Translations under genes and position numbers: made by a program
Notes under the pieces: model-generated
The model's input: the letters and a program-made list of their open reading frames with translations, nothing else
What the model was told of the DNA's origin: nothing
Database searches by the model: none
Part shown: positions 1-5,119 of the stretch, in pieces
Position numbering within the stretch: the first letter of the stretch is position 1
Layout: each line of letters starts with the position of its first letter
Assembly (NCBI GenBank): GCA_011051925.1
Contig: DRKE01000365.1
Location: 1-5,745, forward strand
DNA from: Deltaproteobacteria bacterium
GTDB taxonomy: Bacteria; Myxococcota_A; UBA9160; UBA4427
DNA length: 5,745 nucleotides
Direction of reading: 5' to 3'

Positions 1-81
1 AGCGTGATCAAGAAGCGTCGGAAGAAGATGCGAAAGCACAAGCAACGGAAGCTCTTGAGGCGACAGCGCCACAAGAAATAG
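1..81 (+). CDS. bS22/mS38-like (AURKAIP1/COX24 domain) small ribosomal protein, 3' part
   Basis: The first 26 codons of the window encode an extremely basic peptide that begins SVIKKRRKKMRKHK, continues with QRKLLRRQRHKK, and ends at a TAG. This matches the short bacterial AURKAIP1/COX24-domain proteins, including mycobacterial bS22, which are about 30 residues long and typically start M-G-S-V-I-K-K-R-R-K. Members of this family, like mitochondrial mS38, sit in the small ribosomal subunit against rRNA. The Ser codon is at position 1, so only the start codon and perhaps one or two residues lie outside the window; the visible part is otherwise complete. No hairpin with a T run follows directly, so its transcript may extend into the non-coding stretch downstream. 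The family call rests on a short but characteristic sequence. Confidence 0.85.
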   Translation, partial: SVIKKRRKKMRKHKQRKLLRRQRHKK

Positions 82-379
82 GGCTGCGCGCGTCGGTCCG
101 GGCTGCGGCGAACACGCTCGGGGCCGATGCCGATGCCGATGCCGATGCCGGGGTCGGTCGTCCGGTCGGTTCGGATGAACCGAAGCGGAACCCGCCCCGT
201 CCCGCCCGCCCGGATCCGCTCCGGGAAGTCGTCGGGTCCCGGTGTGGTTGCGAGGCGTCAGGGGCGCCACGAAGACGACCGCCGTGAGACGCCGGATCCG
301 GATGCTGCCAGGGATCCGGGAACCGATCACCCAGAGAACCGTCCCCTCCCCACCGAGAATCGATCCGGACTTTTCGAAC
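82..379. other. Non-coding stretch, no gene recognised
   Basis: This stretch follows the bS22-like gene. Open frames cross it on both strands, but their translations are Arg/Pro/Ser-rich low-complexity strings with no domain, no Shine-Dalgarno and no agreement on a start, so I do not call them. It contains a short GCCGAT tandem tract (123-150), a perfect 7-bp hairpin with a GGAT loop (166-172 with 177-183) and a 6-bp inverted repeat (254-259 with 288-293). The words GATCCG/CGGATC are frequent (211, 213, 293, 295, 313, 362). It may be the 3' untranslated region of the bS22-like transcript. Confidence 0.4.
123..150. repeat. GCCGAT hexamer tandem repeat, about 4.7 copies
   Basis: The hexamer GCCGAT is repeated perfectly four times, followed by a partial GCCG. 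Being a multiple of three it would not shift any reading frame. No supported gene covers it; the plus-strand frames would read (Asp-Ala)n or (Met-Pro)n. It looks like a small slippage-generated microsatellite. Confidence 0.8.
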
Positions 380-657
380 GGTTTCCGTCGCGATCACACG
401 GAAATCCGGGAATGGCAGCGTGCCCGCCGCGATCTTCTCGTTTCAGTGTCGCCATTCCCGGGCGCCATGACGGTTCCGGCACTGGCTTCGATCCCCGGGT
501 TTCCGGTCTTCACGAGGTCGGCCAGAAGGAGCCACGTCGCCGCCCGGGACCCGAATCGCGTGGCTCCGTGCGATGTCGGGAAGGATCCGGGATCCAGATT
601 TCTTCGCAAAGCTGCTTCATCGATCGCAAGTTGAACCTACATCTGTGCGATTTTTTT
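380..657 (+). ncRNA. Candidate structured non-coding RNA ending in a terminator-like hairpin
   Basis: Several strong inverted repeats follow one another. The first pairs 380-388 with 398-406 (nine pairs including one G-U, loop 9). The second pairs 406-416 with 451-461 (11 perfect pairs, loop 34). The third pairs 528-536 with 559-567 (nine perfect pairs, loop 22). The last pairs 623-628 with 646-651 and runs into seven T (651-657). I recognise no known RNA class: tmRNA, RNase P RNA, SRP RNA and tRNA signatures were looked for and not found. No clear promoter precedes it, so it could equally be a structured 3' untranslated region of the bS22-like gene. The strand follows from the T run. Boundaries are approximate. 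Confidence 0.3.
623..657 (+). terminator. Putative rho-independent terminator
   Basis: ATCGCA (623-628) and TGCGAT (646-651) form a perfect 6-bp stem with a 17-nt loop, and the 3' arm runs into TTTTTTT (651-657). The stem is short and the loop long, but a seven-T run is conspicuous in this G+C-rich sequence. It would end a transcript from the left and sits directly before the candidate promoter of the histone H1-like gene. Confidence 0.4.
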
Positions 658-683
658 GAAGAATTGTCTTGACGCCATATACA
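656..683 (+). promoter_or_regulatory. Candidate sigma70-type promoter for the histone H1-like gene
   Basis: TTGAAG (656-661) and TATACA (678-683) are separated by 16 nt in an unusually A+T-rich patch directly after the terminator-like hairpin. Transcription would start near 690, giving a leader of about 220 nt before the ATG at 912. An imperfect inverted repeat, ACGCCATATACATGGTGT (672-689; seven of nine symmetric pairs match), covers the -10 element and could be a repressor site. This was identified by eye only. Confidence 0.35.
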
Positions 684-689
684 TGGTGT

Positions 690-911
690 TGTTTCCTCGG
701 ACGCAACAAACGCTCTATCGTCGCGGTTTGATACATGAAGGCTTGTTTGTTCCTTCAAGTTGCCGGTCCTCGATACCGATAGGAATTTCCAGCTGGTGCT
801 GTGAACTCCGGGAATTTCGAGACCAATCCCGATCCGGGGGTGGACGCGAAGTCGCGGTACGGGTCACAGGCCGAGACGAAACGAGCGATTGACAAGGGGG
901 GAAACCCAGAA
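690..911 (+). other. Long leader of the histone H1-like gene
   Basis: About 220 nt lie between the candidate transcription start and the start codon. They include a 6-bp hairpin, TGAAGG/CCTTCA (736-741 with 752-757), and end with a strong purine-rich ribosome-binding site, AAGGGGGG (894-901). An in-frame GTG at 801 would add 37 residues, but it has no Shine-Dalgarno and the added residues do not resemble the basic repeat, so the segment is treated as untranslated. Confidence 0.45.
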
Positions 912-1193
912 ATGGCAGCTCGAAAGAAGGCCACTCGCAAGAAGGCCACCAAGAAGAAGGCCACTCGCAAGAAGGCCACGAAGAAGAAGGCCACCAAGAA
1001 GAAGGCCACGAAGAAGAAGGCCACGCGCAAGAAGGCCGCCAAGAAGAAGGCCACGAAGAAGAAGGCCACGCGCAAGAAGGCCACCAAGAAGAAGGCCACG
1101 AAGAAGAAGGCCACTCGCAAGAAGGCCGCCAAGAAGAAGGCGACCCGAAAGAAGAAGGCCACCAAGAAGAAGGCTGCTCGCCGCAAGCGCTAG
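912..1193 (+). CDS. Histone H1-like lysine-rich repeat protein
   Basis: A 93-residue protein made almost entirely of Lys, Arg, Ala and Thr. After MAA it consists of 17 tandem pentapeptides of the form (K/R)KKA(T/A), one of which carries an extra Lys, and it ends AARRKR. Such tails occur in bacterial H1-like proteins (HC2-like, and the AlgP C-terminal repeat). They bind DNA through charge and are disordered when free, so a nucleoid-compacting or DNA-bridging role is likely. The ATG at 912 is chosen because AAGGGGGG lies about ten bases upstream and the basic repeat starts right after it. RKKAA units recur exactly six units (90 bp) apart (units 8 and 14), which suggests growth by duplication. 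No globular domain is attached. The copy number may vary between strains. Tandem hairpins downstream suggest a single-gene transcript. Confidence 0.85.
   Translation: MAARKKATRKKATKKKATRKKATKKKATKKKATKKKATRKKAAKKKATKKKATRKKATKKKATKKKATRKKAAKKKATRKKKATKKKAARRKR
924..1178. repeat. 15-bp tandem repeat encoding (K/R)KKAT units
   Basis: The coding sequence is a minisatellite of 15-bp units resembling AAGAAGGCCACGAAG, with third-base and Lys/Arg-codon variation. One unit near the 3' end carries an extra AAG codon. The unit length is a multiple of three, so gain or loss of units changes protein length without a frameshift. The same composition keeps all six frames open here, which produces false overlapping reading frames. 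Confidence 0.85.
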
Positions 1194-1210
1194 CGCGCGT
1201 GTGGACGGAG

Positions 1211-1275
1211 TGGCCTTCCTCGTTCTGGAAGGCCAAGGGACCCCGGCTGGGAGGACCTGGCCGGGGTTTCCTTCG
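1211..1275 (+). terminator. Tandem hairpins, probable terminator of the histone H1-like gene
   Basis: TGGCCTTCC (1211-1219) pairs perfectly with GGAAGGCCA (1227-1235) around a 7-nt loop. A second stem, CCCCGGC (1241-1247) with GCCGGGG (1260-1266), is followed by TTTCCTT. The first hairpin has no T run and the second a short one, which is usual in G+C-rich genomes. The site starts 17 nt after the histone H1-like stop codon and lies before rpoZ. Confidence 0.6.
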
Positions 1276-1338
1276 TCCGGTGACTGATCTACGCTCCGGC
1301 CTCTTCGAATCCAGCTCCAGACCCGGATGGGACAACTC

Positions 1339-1656
1339 ATGGCACGCATCACCGTCGAAGACTGCATGGAACATATCCCGAATCGATTCCAGCTGGTCCG
1401 AATGGCCTCGATCCGGGCGAAACAGCTCAAGAAGGGCGCCCGACCGCTCCTCAAGGTCGAGGAAAACAAGCAGGTCGTGATGAGTCTGCGGGAGATCGCG
1501 GCGGGACTCGTGAAACCCGGCGATGCCCCACCGGCCGAGACAGCGAGTGCCCCGGCCGGTGTCGATGCGCCCGGGGCAACGGACGCCGCGTCGACGCCGG
1601 ATCCGTCCGGGTCGGTCCCAGCACCCACGGAGCCAGGGCCGGATTCCGCGAGCTGA
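1339..1656 (+). CDS. rpoZ: RNA polymerase omega subunit
   Basis: A 105-residue protein that begins MARITVEDCMEHIPNRFQLV and continues with ASIRAKQL, the classic omega N-terminus. Omega binds the beta' subunit and helps RNA polymerase assembly; in many Proteobacteria it also forms part of a ppGpp site. The conserved core spans about residues 1-60, including the helix around EENKQVVMSLREIAAG. Residues 61-105 form a Pro/Ala/Ser/Asp tail with no predicted fold. The start is the ATG at 1339, whose MARITVEDC is the family's usual beginning; an in-frame ATG at 1327 would add four atypical residues. GGGA (1329-1332) may be a weak ribosome-binding site. Neither gmk nor spoT, frequent partners of rpoZ, is adjacent. 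The gene converges on the kinase-like gene. Confidence 0.95.
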   Translation: MARITVEDCMEHIPNRFQLVRMASIRAKQLKKGARPLLKVEENKQVVMSLREIAAGLVKPGDAPPAETASAPAGVDAPGATDAASTPDPSGSVPAPTEPGPDSAS

Positions 1657-1709
1657 CCCCCGGTCCTGACCGGGCAGGGCCTCGGGCCTCGACCGGCGCC
1701 CGATGGGGC
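1657..1709. terminator. Hairpins between convergent rpoZ and the kinase-like gene
   Basis: The 53-nt gap holds CCCGGT/ACCGGG (1659-1664 with 1669-1674, loop CCTG) and TCGGGC/GCCCGA (1683-1688 with 1698-1703, 9-nt loop). Neither has a T run, so intrinsic termination is uncertain. Their position between convergent stop codons fits a bidirectional terminator or a transcript-end-protecting structure. Confidence 0.35.
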
Positions 1710-2981
1710 TCAGGCGCGAACGGCGGGTATGCTGAACTCGATCCGGGTGCCGGATCCCGGTTCGCTCGACAGGAGTGAATCCCCGTCGAGCAGGACCAAA
1801 AGGTCGTGGACGAGGGTCAGGCCGAGTCCCGCGCCGCGATACCGATCGCTGGCCCGATCATCGACCTGGTAGAACTCGTTCCAGATGTATTTCTGATCGT
1901 CGGGGCAGATGCCGATCCCCGTGTCCTCGATCCAGCAGTGGAGCCGATCCTCGTGGTAGCGGGCCCCGATCCGGATCGTTCCACGTTCCGTGAACTTCGC
2001 CGCATTGTCGAGCAGCAGGAAAAGGATCTGGTTGATCTTGGCCAGGTCGGTCCGGATCCTGGGCAACGGCTCGGGAATGTCCTTCACGATCTCGACCGGC
2101 TTGTCCCTCAACGTGTCCTGGACGCTGAAGATCGTCTCGTCGATGACGTCCGCCATGGCGACGTCCTGGATCTCGATCGGGAACTCGTCCTGTTTGATGC
2201 GCCACAGGTCGAGGATGTTCTGGAGTGTTCGCTGATAGGCGGTGCCCTCGTCGAGCGCGTTCCGAAGGGTCTGGCGGGAGGCTTCCGACAGGTTCTCGTT
2301 CTCGCTCGAGAGGACCGTGATGGTCGCTTCGATGATGCTGTTGAGTGGCGTGCGGAGCTCGCGTGACATCTTCTCGATGAAGTCGTTCTTCAGCTTCTCG
2401 ATCTTTCCCAACTTCTCGTTGTTGCGGAGAAGTTCGATGTCCTGGGCAAAGAGTTCCTCGGACAGCTTCAGCAGCTCGTCACTCTTCTCATCCGCGAGTT
2501 CGAGGTTCTTTTCGGAATCGGCCGCGAGCAGCTGATAGTGGGAGGTGAGACCCGCGTGGTCGATCTGGATCGCCGTCGACCAGGCCAGGGTGTCGATGGC
2601 GTCTCGTGCCTCGTCGGAGAGAGGCGCGTTGGGCGCCACGAGCATCGCTCCGACGACACGATTGCGGGTCGTGAGGGGAATCGCGAGGGCCGATCCGTCT
2701 TCGCCCCGTTCCGCGATCGGGCCGACCGCCTGACCACGCTGGGGCTCGCCGGTCTTGATCGCGTCGAGGACGAGCCGCTCGAGATCGGTCGCGAACCGGC
2801 GGGCTTCCTCGGCTGTCCGGAATCCCGCGGCCGCCCGCAGTCGGCCGGTCTCGGGATCGTCGTCGACATGGGAATAGAGAAGCACTGCGCCACCCGAGGA
2901 CAGGCCCGAGGCCTGGCTCGCCGTGATCCGGAGGGCGTGATCCAGTTTTTCTTCGTGGACGGGGTTCGGGATCGTTTCCAT
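1710..2981 (-). CDS. GAF-domain histidine-kinase-like protein lacking the phospho-acceptor His (pseudokinase)
   Basis: A 423-residue cytoplasmic protein with no membrane segment. Residues about 10-145 form a GAF-like sensor domain. Residues about 148-203 are a Glu/Lys/Leu-rich coiled coil leading into a dimerisation (HisKA) domain at about 201-262. A HATPase_c domain follows at about 305-420, with its N-box (NQILFLLLDNAAKF, 317-330), G1 box DTGIG (353-357), F-box FYQVD (370-374) and G2 box GAGLGL (383-388) all intact. The H-box reads MSRELRTPLNSI: the invariant His is Arg207 (codon CGC, 2361-2363), while the next Glu is kept. ATP binding should survive but not His autophosphorylation. The ATG at 2981 is chosen because AGGGG overlapping the pilT stop lies nine bases upstream; the GTG at 2987 would be only three bases from it. 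It is probably co-translated with pilT. No receiver domain is encoded in the window. A one-base mutation or sequencing error (CAC to CGC) is the main alternative. Confidence 0.9.
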   Translation of the reverse strand: METIPNPVHEEKLDHALRITASQASGLSSGGAVLLYSHVDDDPETGRLRAAAGFRTAEEARRFATDLERLVLDAIKTGEPQRGQAVGPIAERGEDGSALAIPLTTRNRVVGAMLVAPNAPLSDEARDAIDTLAWSTAIQIDHAGLTSHYQLLAADSEKNLELADEKSDELLKLSEELFAQDIELLRNNEKLGKIEKLKNDFIEKMSRELRTPLNSIIEATITVLSSENENLSEASRQTLRNALDEGTAYQRTLQNILDLWRIKQDEFPIEIQDVAMADVIDETIFSVQDTLRDKPVEIVKDIPEPLPRIRTDLAKINQILFLLLDNAAKFTERGTIRIGARYHEDRLHCWIEDTGIGICPDDQKYIWNEFYQVDDRASDRYRGAGLGLTLVHDLLVLLDGDSLLSSEPGSGTRIEFSIPAVRA

Positions 2982-2990
2982 CGTCACCGA

Positions 2991-2996
2991 CCCCTA
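2991..2996 (-). promoter_or_regulatory. Shine-Dalgarno overlapping the pilT stop codon
   Basis: On the minus strand the sequence reads TAGGGG: the pilT stop TAG (2996-2994) shares its AG with AGGGG (2995-2991). Nine bases separate it from the ATG at 2981. This geometry points to translational coupling of the kinase-like gene to pilT and decides its start codon. Confidence 0.65.
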
Positions 2997-4139
2997 GAAC
3001 CGTTCGTCCGCATCGACATCGAAGGGGGCTTCCGGCTTGGCATCGACTTCCCCATCCTCGTGAATGAGTCCCTCCATTTCGAGTCGGGTCTGGAAATCCG
3101 TCGCGTTCGAGGCCGCATTCAGCGCGGATTCGACCGTGATCTTGTTGGCCTTCAGGAGGTCCAGGAGATGCTGGTCGAAGGTCTGCATGTGTTCACTGCG
3201 ACCGCGTGCGATGTACTCCGTGATCTCGTGGGTGCGTGCCGGGTCCTTGATGCACTCCTGGATCGAACGCGTCGATCGCATGACCTCGACGGCCGGCACG
3301 CGGCCGTTCTGCTTCTTGTTGACGAGCAGGCGGAGGGAGACGACTGCCTTCAGGTTGTCCGCCAGGCGGGCCCGGACCTGGGGATGATCCTCGGCCGGAA
3401 AGAAGGAGACGAGGCGATTGATCGTCGAGGCGACGTCGGCCGTATGGATCGTGGAGAAGACGAGATGACCCGTCTCCGCGGCCTTGAGGGAGGTGTCGAC
3501 GGTCTCGAGATCGCGCATTTCCCCGACCATGATCACGTCGGGGTCCTGGCGCAGGGCTGCCCGCAGGGCCGCGGGAAAGGATTCGGTGTCGGTTCCGATC
3601 TCACGCTGGGTGATGATGCTCTTGTCGTGGGTGAAGACGAACTCGATCGGATCCTCCACCGTGACGATCTTGCTCTTCCGAAGTCGATTGACCTCGTTCA
3701 GCATGGCGGCCAGGGTGGTCGATTTTCCCATTCCCGTCGGGCCGGTCACCAGGACATACCCGCGCCGGACCTGGGCGATGTCCCCGAGCACCGAGGGCAG
3801 ATTGAGATCGGCGAAGGTCTTGATCTGGAGGGGAATGACGCGCAGGACGATGTTGAAGAAGCGGCGTTGCCGGGAGATGTTGACGCGAAACCGCCCTTCG
3901 CCCGGCAATTCGAAGGCCAGGTCCCGTTCGTTGAAGTCGAGTTCCTGTCCGAGAGGATCGTTCTCGATCAGGATCCGGACGATCTCCTCGGTGTCTTCCG
4001 GGGTCAGGACCTTGTACCGGAGTTCGACGAGCTCGCCGTGGAAACGGTAGAGGGGCAGATATCCCACCTGGAAATGAATGTCGCTCGCGCCTTTTTCGAG
4101 GCCGAGTCGGAGAAGCCGATACAGCTTTTCCCGTTCCAT
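2994..4139 (-). CDS. pilT: PilT-type twitching motility / pilus retraction ATPase
   Basis: A 381-residue hexameric secretion-type ATPase of the PilT/PilU family, which powers type IV pilus disassembly at the inner membrane. The N-terminal PAS-like domain starts MEREKLYRLLRLGLEKGASD. The core has Walker A GPTGMGKST (133-141), the Asp box VTVEDPIEF (159-167), Walker B DPDVIMVGEMRD (199-210) and the His box TGHLVFSTIHT (224-234), all intact. The C-terminal motif that is AIRNLIRE in classical PilT reads SIQECIKD here (292-299). The protein ends in an acidic tail of about 20 residues. It is longer than the roughly 345 residues of classical PilT and close to PilU in length. The ATG at 4139 is chosen because AAGGGAGGGG precedes it directly; an upstream in-frame ATG would add 11 residues with no better signal. 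It is the first gene of an operon with the kinase-like gene. No pilin or assembly ATPase is in the window. Confidence 0.93.
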   Translation of the reverse strand: MEREKLYRLLRLGLEKGASDIHFQVGYLPLYRFHGELVELRYKVLTPEDTEEIVRILIENDPLGQELDFNERDLAFELPGEGRFRVNISRQRRFFNIVLRVIPLQIKTFADLNLPSVLGDIAQVRRGYVLVTGPTGMGKSTTLAAMLNEVNRLRKSKIVTVEDPIEFVFTHDKSIITQREIGTDTESFPAALRAALRQDPDVIMVGEMRDLETVDTSLKAAETGHLVFSTIHTADVASTINRLVSFFPAEDHPQVRARLADNLKAVVSLRLLVNKKQNGRVPAVEVMRSTRSIQECIKDPARTHEITEYIARGRSEHMQTFDQHLLDLLKANKITVESALNAASNATDFQTRLEMEGLIHEDGEVDAKPEAPFDVDADERF

Positions 4140-4230
4140 CGCCCCTCCCTTTGCCGTTCCCGATCTGTGCACCGCCTCGGGAAGCGGGGCCGTCGCTCGA
4201 TCTATCGGCTTTTCGCGGTCGCCCTTGACC

Positions 4231-4247
4231 CCGGAATCGGGTTCCGG
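4231..4247. promoter_or_regulatory. Palindromic operator candidate between divergent genes
   Basis: CCGGAA-TCGGG-TTCCGG is a perfect 6-bp inverted repeat with a 5-nt spacer. It lies in the 206-bp gap between pilT (leftward) and the secreted coiled-coil gene (rightward), the place where a shared regulator could bind. No convincing -35/-10 pair was found for either direction, so its function is a guess. Confidence 0.3.
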
Positions 4248-4269
4248 ATCGAGCGCGCCCGGGGGAGCG

Positions 4270-4339
4270 GTCCCGTTCGCTATCGTCGGTCAGGGACGGG
4301 TCGATCCGACGAGGACGGCCCATACAGGGTGAACGGGAC
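4270..4339 (+). promoter_or_regulatory. Nested inverted repeats in the leader of the secreted coiled-coil gene
   Basis: An outer stem pairs 4270-4280 with 4329-4339 (11 pairs including one G-U; its core is TCCCGTTC with GAACGGGA). Inside it, TCGTCGG (4283-4289) pairs perfectly with CCGACGA (4306-4312). If transcribed rightward, this forms a two-stem hairpin ending six bases before the ATG at 4346 and enclosing the only purine-rich stretch (GGGAC) that could serve as a ribosome-binding site. As DNA, it could instead be a pair of operator sites. Confidence 0.45.
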
Positions 4340-4345
4340 GAGCCG

Positions 4346-4966
4346 ATGGATCGAGGTCGACAGAAGGGGCCGGGGCTCCTGCAGCCGAGGCGGATCGGGG
4401 TCTGGCTCGGCTGGATCGCCCTGCTGGTTTCCTCCGGAGGACCGGCGCCCGCTGCCGCCAGGGGGGGGGAGGCGCCGGAGGCCGAGCCGGCCGCCGACGC
4501 GGCCCTGTCGCCCGAGCAGGCGGTCCTGGTCCGGAAGGGCGCTGAGCCCCGAGGGAAGGCAGCGGATCTGGATTCGCTGCTCCGCTTGCCAAACGATTTC
4601 CTGGGGGGACAGAAGGTCGAGACCGTCGCCGGAGCCAGCCGGACCGAGTGGCATCGTCGCTTCGTCAAGGCGGTATCCGAGCTGACCCGGGCACGAGAGG
4701 CTCTCGAGAAAACGAAACGCGAACTCGATGGGGTCGCCGAAAGCGGGGGCTCGAGCCAATGGTCGATCGCACCACCCGGAGGAGAATCGGCCCCGACCGC
4801 CTCGCCCCTTTCCTTCAAGCTTCGGCAGCAGCTTCGCGGCGATCGGGAGCGGATCGAGCAGGCGGAAAAGGCTTTGCGGAGTCTGCGGATCGAGGCGGAT
4901 CTGGCCGGGGTGCCTGAGAGCTGGCGCGCGAAGGCCGCCGAACCCGCCGATTCCCGACCCGACTAG
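4346..4966 (+). CDS. Secreted coiled-coil protein of unknown function
   Basis: A 206-residue protein I do not recognise. Residues 1-17 are basic, 18-29 (GVWLGWIALLVS) are hydrophobic, and a signal-peptidase-I-like site lies near APAAA at residue 38, so export to the periplasm is likely. RRIGVW is not a proper Tat motif. After an acidic Ala/Glu/Pro linker (42-56) come two charged helical segments, about 104-133 and 157-187, spaced like coiled coils. A Ser/Gly/Pro-rich loop lies between them, and the C-terminus is disordered. Nine consecutive G (4461-4469) fall exactly after the predicted cleavage site. The ATG at 4346 is the only start that keeps the signal peptide, but it has only a weak ribosome-binding site, inside a predicted hairpin. 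The gene is divergent from pilT. The frame is consistent on both sides of the G run. Confidence 0.7.
   Translation: MDRGRQKGPGLLQPRRIGVWLGWIALLVSSGGPAPAAARGGEAPEAEPAADAALSPEQAVLVRKGAEPRGKAADLDSLLRLPNDFLGGQKVETVAGASRTEWHRRFVKAVSELTRAREALEKTKRELDGVAESGGSSQWSIAPPGGESAPTASPLSFKLRQQLRGDRERIEQAEKALRSLRIEADLAGVPESWRAKAAEPADSRPD
4461..4469. repeat. Poly-G tract of nine
   Basis: Nine consecutive G lie within codons 39-42 of the secreted coiled-coil gene, immediately after its predicted signal-peptide cleavage site. Gain or loss of one G would shift the frame and remove the mature protein. It is the longest homopolymer seen in the window. Confidence 0.85.
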
Positions 4967-4997
4967 ATTGAATGTTGCATGGCGAGGAAGGTCGCAG

Positions 4998-5012
4998 CCG
5001 CTAATATGGGCG
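4998..5012 (+). promoter_or_regulatory. Weak -10-like element before the small membrane protein gene
   Basis: TAATAT (5002-5007) stands out in G+C-rich sequence, 113 nt before the ATG at 5120. The nearest -35-like element, TTGCAT (4975-4980), is 21 nt away, which is too far for a standard sigma70 promoter. Low confidence. Confidence 0.2.
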
Positions 5013-5119
5013 CCGCTCGATTCCCTATGGGGCATCCGCATCCGGGAAGAAGCGACGGGAAGCGAGCACGCAAACTAAGGAAGCGAAGCGAGAACGAGCG
5101 AGAGAGGAGAGGGCCCGCC

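Noticed and set aside
500..520. A TTCGATC sequence resembling a tRNA T-loop near 487-493
   Set aside because: The flanking bases do not form a 5-bp T stem, and no anticodon, D or acceptor stem is found around it.
242..634. A 130-codon plus-strand open frame ending just before the terminator-like hairpin
   Set aside because: It has no ribosome-binding site and is Arg/Ser/Pro-rich without recognisable motifs. The inverted repeats in the same DNA fit a non-coding role better.
801..911. N-terminal extension of the histone H1-like protein from a GTG at 801
   Set aside because: There is no Shine-Dalgarno before 801, the added 37 residues do not resemble the family, and a strong AAGGGGGG site serves the ATG at 912.
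755..1186. A minus-strand 143-residue frame of alternating Phe/Ala/Val that looks like a membrane protein
   Set aside because: It is the complement of the Lys/Ala/Thr codon repeat of the histone H1-like gene. The hydrophobicity is an artefact of reading AAG repeats backwards, and it has no ribosome-binding site.
2538..4685. A 715-codon plus-strand open frame antisense to pilT and most of the kinase-like gene
   Set aside because: Its translation has no domains and is biased toward Arg, Asp and Gly as expected from the complement of G+C-rich codons. Both minus-strand genes under it have full conserved motifs, so it is a shadow.
4979..5119. A longer start for the small membrane protein
   Set aside because: The extra 47 residues are Arg/Lys-rich translated leader, whereas GGAGAGGG lies at the right place for the ATG at 5120.
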